From Osmia lignaria lignaria (Eukaryota > Arthropoda > Insecta > Hymenoptera > Megachilidae), in contig NC_135041.1 in the NCBI RefSeq assembly GCF_051020975.1, positions 14,458,256 to 14,522,255 on the forward strand: a DNA stretch of 64,000 bases, read 5' to 3'. The position numbers and the translations under genes were made by a program. Shown piece by piece: positions 46,225 to 56,800 of the stretch; positions within the stretch are counted from its first letter, which is position 1; the number at the start of each line of letters is the position of its first letter. Below the pieces are notes generated by a model. That model saw only the letters and a list, made by a program, of their open reading frames with translations, did not search any database and was not told the DNA's origin.

Positions 46225-46312
46225 CGTTCGCAGATATACTCTTCTTCCGACAGTCAAACACCAGGTAGGAGGCTGCCTTGTAGGAGAAGACGGAAGTCGT
46301 GAAGAAATTCAT
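46225..46312 (-). ncRNA. Exon-like segment E of a putative minus-strand gene
   Basis: 88 nt between acceptor tttgttacag and donor gtgagt. It starts ATGAATTTC and is open throughout (MNFFTTSVFSYKAASY, then CRKKSISANG). It shares TTCTTCACGACTTCCGTCTT with segment D, and the intron above it is a diverged copy of the intron above D. It could be untranslated or part of a micropeptide. Confidence 0.45.
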
Positions 46313-46488
46313 CTGTAACAAAAAAAGAAGAATTACGATTAATTTTGAAAATTATCAATTTTTATTCTAATAAAATTATATATGAAATTGAATTTTATAA
46401 AATATTAGCAATTAAAAAGAAATCTCAATTATCAAGTGATGAAATTGAAAATTATTCTATTTTAATAAAAAGCAATTAAGTGACGTAC

Positions 46489-46554
46489 CAAGACGGAAGT
46501 CGTGAAGAAAGCCATCTTCAGCATATCCAGGAACTCGGCAATCAAAAAATTCAT
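46489..46554 (-). ncRNA. Exon-like segment D, duplicate of E
   Basis: 66 nt between acceptor ttttgttacag and donor gtacgt. It starts ATGAATTTT and reads 22 codons (MNFLIAEFLDMLKMAFFTTS...) with no stop. The D/E pair plus their upstream introns form a tandem duplication with a period of about 242 bp. Confidence 0.45.
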
Positions 46555-46749
46555 CTGTAACAAAATAAAAAAGAATTACGGTTAATTTTGCAAATTATCA
46601 ATTTTTATTCTAATAAAATTATATATGAAATTGAATTTTATAAAATATTAGCAATAGCAATTAAGAAGAATTCTCAATTATCAAGTATTGAAATTGTAAA
46701 TTATTCTATTTCAATTAAAATTAATTAAATAAAGTAATAAGATACTTAC

Positions 46750-47113
46750 ACTCTTTCCTTATGGAGCAACGCCCAAGACTCCTCTTCAGTGGTGCACTGA
46801 CTCTAATTCCGGATATATCGAGCAATTAAAAAAAAAATTAAAAATAAAAATAGTAACGCGACCGTGAATAATTTCCGGCGAACAATTATAAAGACTCTAC
46901 TTTCACGATGGAAAAAGAAAAATCAGAGCCGCGATGCTCTAGAAAATATTTTATAATTCGCAGCAAACACTGACTCTACTTTCGCGTGATTCCTAACTAT
47001 ACAAACGCAACTCTATTCAGGGTCAGTTCACCCTTGAAAAAATCAAAACATTGGAAATATATTCGTACAAACACTGACTCTACCGACCGCATTGCGCGCG
47101 GCCACAACAATTC
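46750..47113 (-). ncRNA. Exon-like segment C with TAGAGTCAGT motifs
   Basis: 364 nt between a very strong acceptor (tttttctttcag) and donor gtaagt. On the plus strand it holds ACTGACTCTA at 46,796, 46,969 and 47,073, plus related ACTCTA copies, each with CGCG or CGCA nearby. It contains stops in all likely frames, so it is probably non-coding. Confidence 0.45.
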
Positions 47114-47922
47114 CTGAAAGAAAAACTTAGTGAGCAGGGATGGACTGGGTGGAAATATACAAAACAACATTCTTCTTATTGAACGTTCGTAACGGAAATA
47201 CTGTTATTAATGGCTTGTAAATGAAAATATCTATGTTCGTGAAATATATTCGACGAGCACAAATATTGTTAAAGCTGAATATTGATCCTAGATTGAAATG
47301 AAATGTTTTAAATAATTGTTGATAATTATATCAATGAATATTATATCGATAGAAAATCATTTTGTAATAAAGATAATAGACTATTGTATTATGGCAGAGA
47401 ATTTTTGTTGTTAAGATTGTAAGCATACTACAAATTGTTGAAAATTCTATTACAGCATGATTTATAAATTATCTAATTCTTTTCAATAAGCAAAATCCAA
47501 TAATTAACCATGCTTAAACAGCATGTGATTTAAAAACGTGATTCTATTTTAATTTCAACTTGCATCGAAAACTAGATATTATAATATAATTACTACGATT
47601 TAACAAAAATAGATTGTTTAAAATAATTAATAATTGCAGAAGAGAAGCAATCATTTGCAGTAGAATACGAATTATTTCAATTTTGTTCTAGTTTAAAACA
47701 AATGTATTAAAATACTGGACAAAATTATTTAATAAAATGAAAAATGAATTATTCTTTTTCTATGAATTGGTTAAAGAAAAAAAATGTCTCTAATCTTTCC
47801 TTTCTTGACTTTGGTAGCAAGTAATTATCAAAAATACTTACAATTAACAACGACTCAATAAAAAACAAGTAATAATAAATGTTAATAATTGATTAGAATA
47901 AATTAAAACAATAAATTCTTAC

Positions 47923-47975
47923 GAAATTCTATTTCAAACCCATATCATGGCGTCCTTTCAATATCCATCAAATAT
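47923..47975 (-). ncRNA. Exon-like segment B
   Basis: 53 nt between acceptor tttttgttacag and donor gtaagaat. It has in-frame stops, so it is probably untranslated. It shares the ttgttacag acceptor signature with D and E. Confidence 0.4.
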
Positions 47976-48088
47976 CTGTAACAAAAAAGAAATACGAATT
48001 TATGTACATAAAATGTAATCAACAATAATAAACGATCGAATTATAATTTATGCAAAATATTTTAATAGATACAATGCTCACTTATTAC

Positions 48089-48250
48089 TTATACGGAAGG
48101 ATGCTCTCAACACGTCTTGTCACTTCGACGTTCGCGAGAGAAATGGCGAGACCTTCCTTCCCGACGAAGACCGATCGGCACCGCTTCGGTATTATTCGGT
48201 AATGTTCGTCCCCAGCCGAACCGAAGCCGGTAGACGAACAGATCTCATAA
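48089..48250 (-). ncRNA. GC-rich exon-like segment A, possible alternative first exon
   Basis: A GC-rich island ends at a gtaataag donor (exon end 48,089). No clear acceptor was found at the upper side, so it may be a first exon with its own promoter. The upper boundary is approximate. Confidence 0.35.
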
Positions 48251-48562
48251 TATTACGATGCTCAAGAAAGAACGTTATTAAATATCAAACAGTAAATTGT
48301 GTGAAACAATATTAAAAACGTTCATCATTGGTTAGGAAATTAACGATATAAAAGGGAAAGTAATTCAAATTCTGCTGATCCAACCTCATTGTACAATCGC
48401 GGCAAGAGCACAAACTTTCAACTCTTGTATTTTTAAAGATAACCTCGAATTAATATCAAAAATCAGGAATCTAGACGTCTCTCCAGCTATTCTCTCTATT
48501 TTTTGTACTTTTAACACCCGAAAGACAATTTAATTTAATGTTTGAAGATAATTTAATCTTAC

Positions 48563-48720
48563 CTGTTGCAGACACGTGCAAGACGAACGAAGCTTCGAAG
48601 AGGAATGCTGTACTGCGTCACAAATCGACGCACTCGTTCACACAACGACGTGTCTGATTGGTCGAAATGAGGGGACGCCAACATGGGACGACCAATCACA
48701 GCCATCGATAGAAGTTTCAA
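48563..48720 (-). promoter_or_regulatory. Duplicated promoter and first exon, copy 1
   Basis: A minus-strand exon end CAACAG|gtaaga at 48,563 is preceded by about 90 bp of GC-richer sequence. A facing pair of CCAAT boxes follows: ATTGG at 48,657-48,661 and CCAAT at 48,692-48,696. CCAAT boxes close to a first-exon donor suggest a constitutive promoter (inference). Confidence 0.45.
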
Positions 48721-49265
48721 AGTGCTTCGAAACTTTAATACTAATCGTAAGGGAAAGGTTCGTTAAAAATTATCGACGCCATATTGAAATAAAATCAAGA
48801 TTACTTTTCTCAACTTTAAACACCAAAATATAAGAAACAAAGTAGAAAAAATATAAGATATTGACGGGATTTAAAAAATTATGGATATAAAAGCAGAATA
48901 AATGAAGGAAATGTATCTAATTTAATTCGTATCTATATCGGCGTAATAGTAAAAAATGAGAAAATCAATTATCACGATATATAATAATAAATTACGGGAA
49001 AAATGTACTAAAAACATGAAAAAATGCAATAATATTCGAAAAATGATTGATATAAAGGGAAAATAATTCAGATTTTGTTCTTCCAACTTCATCGTCAATT
49101 CACGGCAAGAGCAAAAAATTTCAACTCACGTATTTTTAAAGATAACCTCGAATTAATGTCAAAAAACAAAGAGCTAGACTTCTCTTCGGCTATTCTTTCT
49201 CTTTTTTGTATTTTCAACACCGGAAAGACAATTTAATTTAATATTTGAAGATAATTTAATCTTAC

Positions 49266-49420
49266 CTGTTGCAGACACGTGCAAGACAAACGAAGCTTCG
49301 AAGAGGAATGCTGTACTGCGTCACAAATCGACGCACTCGCTCACACAGCGACGTGTCTGATTGGTCGAAATGAAAGGATGCCGAATGAAGCAACCAATCA
49401 CAGCCATTGGTAGAAGTTTC
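49266..49420 (-). promoter_or_regulatory. Duplicated promoter and first exon, copy 2
   Basis: The same arrangement as copy 1: exon end CAACAG|gtaaga at 49,266, ATTGG at 49,360-49,364 and CCAAT at 49,394-49,398. Sequence between the boxes has diverged while the boxes are kept. Confidence 0.45.
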
Positions 49421-50320
49421 GAAACTGTAATGCTAATCGTAATGCAATCGTTCATACAATAAATATCAGCGAAAAAATCCGTCTTGTATTATATTTTATA
49501 CTACTGTAATTATGTAATAAATAAAGGGGAATATTGCTTTAATAACACTTTCCTATGGCGTGATTTTGATACGAAATATTTAAGAACATATTATTTCAGA
49601 TATAAATTTTGACACTTATGTGCAATGTATGCATAAGCGAAATATTAATATGTAGTATGTATGTACAAAAATTATAATCAATCGAACGAACGAACTGCGC
49701 CCTACAGAAAAAACGAGGAACTAAATTTGTGGTCTGTTTTACATTTTTGACGTCTTTCGCGAATGAACAATCAACGAAATCGTAGTTCTCAAATTACTTC
49801 TTCCTGGACACTTATACATCATCCCTTGGGTAGTACCCATTTGGACAAACTATTGGCAGAAATGTTTATTTTACGAATAAATTGATGCAGGTGAGTCCGA
49901 TCCGCCATTTTCTTGACGGTTGATACACATAAATTTCAATATTTTATAATTTTTTGACGATTTGGATAATATAAGGACCAGACTACCATTCTTTAGGGCC
50001 TCCTAGACATGTCCCTCATATTTTTTTGCATTCTGTTTAGAAATGACGACGTAATTTGAGAACTCGCGTCTAGGGATTTTTCTAGGAACTGTCGGTTCTT
50101 GTCCACCCTATATACGACTGCGAAGTGCCACGAAGTTAGAGGTAATAACAGTAGAGGGCTTCTCTGAGCTTCGCGAAACAGGTATATTCTTTCGTTAAAT
50201 GATTAATACCTCTATTCTATACCTTGTCTATGATTGAACTGCGCAAAACAAGCGTATTCTTCTGAGAAATCGATAGAGTACTACAGAAATCTGAAACGGT
50301 CGGCATTATCGACTAGAAAT
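49421..50320. other. Spacer, no gene seen
   Basis: AT-rich. One TATGTATGTACA motif lies at 49,656. No coding exon was recognised. Confidence 0.5.
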
Positions 50321-50329
50321 ATGTTCTAC

Positions 50330-50886
50330 CATCTGTCTATTACTAGTTCGTGGCTGGGTCGAGAACTATCTGTCAGTAAATAAGACGCGCGGTAGGTACT
50401 ACCCTCTGCAGTCAGGTAGTAAAACGGGGGTGTCAAGTGAGTTCGTTCTAACGTTAGGTGATCAGCTGTGCTGTTTTTTGACGTGGTTTCACCGTTGTGT
50501 GGTGTTTTGCGTTCTTTCAATCGACAAAGAATCGTTGATAGTGCATCAAAGAGAGAACGAGCACAAGTAAGAAATAGGGAAAAGAACATTACGCAGTGGC
50601 GGCGATAAATCGGTCGTATTTTTCGGGCGAAGGTGGGGGTCAAGCAAGTGAGGCATGACGGGAACAGGTGACAATAGAGCTTCGCCATGTTAAATTTTAC
50701 GAGATCGCGAAACGTGCGCCGCTGCTGCTGCTGCTGCTGCTGCTGTTGGTGCTAGTGGAGAGTGAGAGAATTTATTTTGTTTTCTCGACTCTCGTGCTAC
50801 TTTCCTCAGCGGTGATCCAACTGAAAATCATCCAAGCTGGATAGGTTACCCGAGTATCTCCGCGATACCGTGGACTGGTTTATGGG
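50330..50886 (+). other. Probable 5' untranslated exon of a plus-strand gene
   Basis: A GC-richer stretch ends at a strong donor, gg|gtaagttg, at 50,886/50,887, followed by a poly(T) run. It contains a CTG repeat at about 50,720-50,745. The absence of coding exons for the next 13 kb suggests a long first intron. The transcription start is not defined; 50,330 is only the start of the compositional change. Confidence 0.45.
50687..50755 (+). CDS. Short upstream ORF with a poly-cysteine tail
   Basis: ATG at 50,687 to TAG at 50,753-50,755, 22 codons. After MLNFTRSRNVRR the TGC frame of the trinucleotide repeat gives eight cysteines, then Trp and Cys. If the exon is a 5' UTR, this would be a translated-leader candidate; there is no evidence that it is translated. 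Confidence 0.25.
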   Translation: MLNFTRSRNVRRCCCCCCCCWC

Positions 50887-53800
50887 GTAAGTTGTTTTTT
50901 TTTTTTTTTTTGAACAAAAATTTTCACGTTTGACCCGCGATTATCCGTGACAACAGAATCATCGAAGTGACGGGGGGAAAAAAGGAAAGGTTAACCTCGA
51001 CGTTTCGTTGATGGCCCTAACCTCCCTGTTTCGAGGTTGACGCTCTCTCGATACGGTTCGCTACTTCGTCTCGCTCTTAATTCCCAGTTGTCCGACTTCT
51101 TTTCTTTTTTGTTTTCTAAAGGAAAGTATATCGCAGGACTTTTTTTATTGTCGTGAAATTGAATCGCATCGATTCGCGAGATGTCATTCCAAATTTGATC
51201 CGCTACAATCGCGAAATAAACGCGTGGATAGAATACTGTCATTCGGGCGCGAATTGTTTTCCTGTTTTCCGTCGTACTTGCTTTCGTGCGTCGTATTTTC
51301 GTGAAAAATTACTGACAATGACAGTGTCAATTGGCCGTCGTTAAAACAAGGTTGAAAGATCGTCGTCAGTCAAGGATATCGATATTCCTATACGAAACGA
51401 TCGTCTTGAAGAAACGCGTGAGAAAAGGATCGAACTTATACACGTGAAACGTTAACAACTCGTCTTACCTTTATCGGATTTCTTATTTTTACCCTTTTTT
51501 TGTTCTACGATATATAAGAAACGAGAAGTATACACGGTTTTGTACTTGGACATTAGTTACGTAAATGTTAATTATATTACTTTCCGATAAAAACTGATAA
51601 GGACGAAACGTATTATTATTTTAAGCAGCCTTGGTGTGTATATTGAATGGTATTGTGTTTACCAATTCAAGTGATTTTTATTTTTCTGTCGATTTCACGC
51701 GTCGTGATGTCTTCGAAAAATATCTATTAGGGTTGAATAAGGATGTTATTCGTTGGGATAGAGTAGTTAGACCGTAAAACAAGGTAGTATTGTGTCTGTT
51801 CAGTTTTTAGGTTATCTGTTGGACACTCGTAGAAATAGAACCGAATTACCTGTTTGCGTAGATTTAAAAATGAACATGCGTCAGGTTACCCTTATATTTC
51901 TCTCTTTGACACGTGTAGTACATGTTTATTTGTGCTTGTCATGTTCGGAAACGTTCGGTATTGTGTCTGATGTACAGTTACTCATAAAATTGCAACATTA
52001 CAATTGCCGAGGAAATAAATGGAGAAATACTATTTTCAATTCCTGCATAAGTACATGCAGGGCCGACCCTGAGTACATGTTCAATTCTATGAGTACCTGT
52101 CAAATCAGATCATTATCATGTGGTATAGCATAATATAATATATTTATTGTGTTAACATTAGATTTTCAATATATCACGATTCAGATTCTTGTTTCAATTT
52201 CAAAATTGAAAGTTATATGAATTTCAGGTGTGTTCTTTGCTACCAACATAATAGAAAAGAAAATGTCGACACTTGTGTCCTTATATCTTTCGTATCTCAA
52301 TCGATAACGATTGTTAATAAATTTTTTTTTCAAAAATTCTTGTCAATCATGATAAATCAGCGAAGCGTGTTCTTTTATCGAATTTTTACTATAAAACAGC
52401 TTGCCTGTATCGTTGTTCCTGTGATAATATTATCGCGTATCGTTATTGCGTGTTTACATATAGGAACTACCCTTAATCAGAGTCACTTCTAGCATCTGAA
52501 AAAGATTTTATTATATAATTGATATAATATCAAATTGGACCCCATAGGGGTGGCTCTGACCATACCGATTAAGGGTTAATAAAAAATAAATGTAACAGTG
52601 TCGATGAATTGTAAGCGGTTCAAGACTGCTGCACTAATTTCACGCGCTGACAGTGCGTGAAACGATTATGTATTTACCCATAGAAACAAGGCTTATATAC
52701 GAGAACCATGTATGAAATGTGTTTTTTCTTCTAAACCATTAGATGGACTTAAGGAGATGGAATGAATTTCTATTCTTTTTTCTTTGAATGTTTTCTGAAC
52801 GAGCAATAGTTCAACTGCGTCAATTAGAAGCTATTAAAGGACCCTTGTTTCTGTGATTGATCTTATTCCTATTATTTTTCGTCTGTCGATAGGAGAAAAA
52901 TAAGAATAAAGAGGCGTTACTGATTCTATACGGGGTGACCTTCCCGTTTATTCCAATTGTAACGTTCATTTCCAGCTAACTAATGATTGCTTTATTTTAT
53001 ATCGGTTCGTATTGAGTCATTAAAGCATGACATCGACAAAAAGTTACAAGCAAAACAAAGAGCACTTTATTCGCGGAAAATCTGATTTCCATAGTGAACA
53101 GGTAATTAAGATTTATTGCAAAATTAAATGAAATATTCAGATAATATTGGTGCTTATGATTTTCAATGGCAGGATTTTTAGTTCCTTAGATAGCAAGGTT
53201 TCTACCTCCTTAACTTGGCATTGCTCCATGTACCTGTCCTATAGAGGGTTAATAATGTATTTCATCGGTATATTGGTCAATTGCAAATGGGTAAATGGTT
53301 TTGTATGGTGCTCGTTAAAGGTGGTAGGGTAGGGTAGTAGGAAACGTTGCTCTCTCATCGTCAGAGATCTCTCGAGCAAAACAGAAGACAATGGTTGGGT
53401 GATTGTGGCCAGTCAGTGGGCGTGTATACAGGTCGTGTATGTACATACACTGGAAACACTTCAATCGGTTGCTCGTGTTTACGCGGACAGGGTAACGCGG
53501 AAAAGTCATAGAAATATGTATGTACATAGTGTGATCGCTGGCTTGAAACCGAGCGGAGCGATGAGTCACGTTGCTGTTTCGCGACAAGATCGTGGCTTCT
53601 TCGCGGTGAATCACGCGCGAATTCTTCGCTCGCCAAAACGTCCGAGCATCTGCGACACCGTGCCGTTTCCTGCCACACGTGCCTCGACCGTTAACACTCA
53701 CCGCTTCCTGGTTAGTTTTATCCAGAAAGTTTATTTAATTTGGTGGAAATTGCGGTAACTTCTTCCCTGGGCTATTTATACCGCATATGAAATGGTTTTC

Positions 53801-56800
53801 ATTCGTTTTGTTTAACGAACAAATAAAAGAAACATTTTATTTGATAGAAAATAATATGTATCGATGATGTCGATGAAGAAGCTCGTTGAAGAACTCGCGC
53901 GAAAGGATTAATCGACATTAGTTTTTCTTTTCATTCAGATTACATATTATTAATACCGTCCAAGTATTACTAGATTGAACCAAGAATTATATTTGTAAGA
54001 TAATAGCCGGGTTAGATGTAGGTTGTTGAACACCGCGTACGTGAGTAGAATATAAAACGTCGCGGCGCATTGTATTCTTTAAATAAATCCACGGTCGACA
54101 AAGTTATGCAGCTTGGCCAGATAAAGTAGTTTTATCAAAAGTTTCGACGATAGCAGCTTTTGCTAACAATACAGTGTTACACAAGCTTACGTGTACGTAC
54201 ATATGCTGGTACCGTGTGCGTTGTCGCCTTTCCGCAAACAAAAACTTATCGCGTAATATCGTCTTATACGCCATACTTCTAACAAAGTAACTTTCCTTCC
54301 TAACGTTTGAAAATGTATCCTGTAACGTATTGTCCCATGATACGATCAAATGTAATAAGTTTTGTAAGCCAAAATTCAAGAGCTGGATTTCTAATAGATC
54401 CTGAAAAAGGTGATTCGGTCAATTTAGCTCCCCAGAGATGAAGAAAAACAGGATAGACTAAAAGTTGTTGTCCTTACGAGAGGATAAGGTAGAGGTTAAC
54501 CGAGTATCACGGTCCATCTTAATCCTGAAACGGAGAACAGTGTTCCCGTAGGACGCGTTAGAGCACATAATCGTCCCTAGCCGGCAATGTTGTATTTACT
54601 TGACATTCATCGCCAACTTCTCGTTATCTTTTCGTTCATTTTTCACGGTAATGTCGCTCGACGCGACGCGACGTTCGTTGGCAAGAGTACTCGTGAATGG
54701 ATAAATGTCGCTCGATTCACGGGCAGACGGGCTAAAATAATTGACGTCGCCAACGATCATGACCCGTTCCTATTTTCGCGGTGCATCGTGTCGCAATTTT
54801 CACAGATTTCCTCGAACCAAAGCTTCCCGTTTCGAATGTAAACAGGTACGAGTAGTACAGTTGCGTAATGTTTGCCACAAATTCGATTAGATTCTTGCCT
54901 TTATATGGAATCGAAATAAAAAGATTTTACTTATGTAAGCCCCGGTAATAAACCGTGGGATTATGTAATTCCATGAAATTTGGATTTTCTTTTTTTCTTT
55001 CCTTTTATCGTATAGAGCGCCAGGGACGTCGCACATTTACAAGGTTTAGTCCTTTCGCTACTGTCAGCGATGGTTCGCACATTTTCCCACGAATTCGAGT
55101 CAGCGTGAGCCAGTAAATTAATTAGCGTCGATATTTATCGTGTCGCTATGAAGGAGATAACCGAATTGGTCTGTGACAGCGTAGCACGTTTCATGTTCGA
55201 TATCTCTCTGTTCCACCTTTCGCTCCGTCGACGCTTCCATTGCTCAGGTTTCTCGTAATTCATTTGATAGAATTTTTATCGATAACCGATACGTCTTCTG
55301 GACTACTTTGCGTCGTTTCACTCCACCTTTTTTGTCGCCGTTGTTCACATCGAGCCACTTTTCACGAGTTCGCCCTTCTTCTCTAAGAACGCCTGCGAAT
55401 TGTTCTATAATTTCAGCTCCGTTTCAGAGAAATGGTACTTACTCTTCTCTTTTTTTTCTTCCTTTTCCTACCTTTTTTTCTTCATCTTTTTCTTTTTCAA
55501 TGTTCGTTTGAAATGCAATCGTGACCTGTTTAGCAATAGCAGGTTTTAACTCCATCTTGCTGATAAAAAGTCTTATTATAAATTCCTAAAAGGAACATTA
55601 AGGCTTACATTTTAATAAAATAATACTTTGGGTTAAGAATAATTAAATTTTGTAATAGGAAAAACACTTTAGAAGATCGCGTAGCGTAGATAGCAAAATT
55701 GAAAATCACTAGGTACGTTACGCGCGCTCGATGCTGATTGGATAGTTGCGTTTCCCGGGATCTATATGTAATATGTATAAACAGTGATTTTGGACAGAGG
55801 AAATCAGTTGCATCCGCGCCGCGGTGCATAACGCGCAAGGTCTGCAGGGAGGCCCGTGTCGTTCAAGGTTTCCAAGTACTTTTTATATAAATTTACAATT
55901 AATCTTAATAATTTATGCAATTAAGTATACCTATAGTTTTTGTTGGATAAAAGTCACTGCTCGACACAGGATTACCTTGGATAAAATAATACTTTATTTT
56001 GCAATTATATCATAGGTTATGAAACATTGTAATATCATGCCAGAACTGGCCTTAACCTTTCGTATTTTGCGGCTCGAAGCCCGTGAACCAGTTGCGCCTA
56101 CTTCTTCGTCCAGAAAATACGTATATCAGCACACGATAATGCACGTACACTCGAGTAACGTGATACCAGTTTATGTATGTTGTTGCTCGCAAACAAAGTT
56201 ACTTTCGTTTCACGTTTATTTTCGAGGAGATTCAGTTTTCATTTCAACCTCGTCACTGTTTTTTTTTGCGTGTGTATAAATTAATTTTTTTATGGAAATG
56301 AAAAAATTAGAAATTATTTTAGGGTTTCTGTTATTATTAAAGAAACCAATATTATTTCAATCGATTATTGATAACACTGTAATTATATTCACTTGGGAAT
56401 TGAAATATTATTCTTACGTCTCTGTTTTTTACCTGCTCATTATGTATCGAGAACAAATGAAAATTCAGTGTTATCCCAGAATGTAAATCGCGCTCGAACA
56501 AAGTATTCTGATATTGTCTGATATTTAAATATAAAAACGTATCGAAGCAAAGTTGCATTTAATATTTTCATAGTAATTGATAGTAAATTAACGTTAGCAA
56601 TTGTGGAAAGGATTTCTTTGAAATTCTTTTGTAACATCCACCGCGTCTCTTCGTTCTTCGACCTCATATTGGGGAAATTGGTTCGGTCATCGTACGTCGC
56701 GACGCACCGCGACGCCAAAGAACAGGTACGCCGCGAATGCCGAGGCGAAAGAACTTGTTCGGTTTCGCTGATCGCTAGTTTCTCCGGTAATTGCATTAGA

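Larger units (their letters stand above)
48259..49420. repeat. 703-bp-spaced duplication of promoter, first exon and donor-side intron
   Basis: The segment from about 48,340 to 48,720 is repeated at about 49,045-49,420, with many substitutions. The donors at 48,563 and 49,266 are 703 bp apart. The CCAAT boxes, the exon and the intron just after the donor are the best conserved parts. Confidence 0.75.

Noticed and set aside
53399..53758. 119-codon open stretch
   Set aside because: No domain or family signature, and the opposite strand is equally open (53,315-53,701), as expected for GC-richer non-coding DNA.
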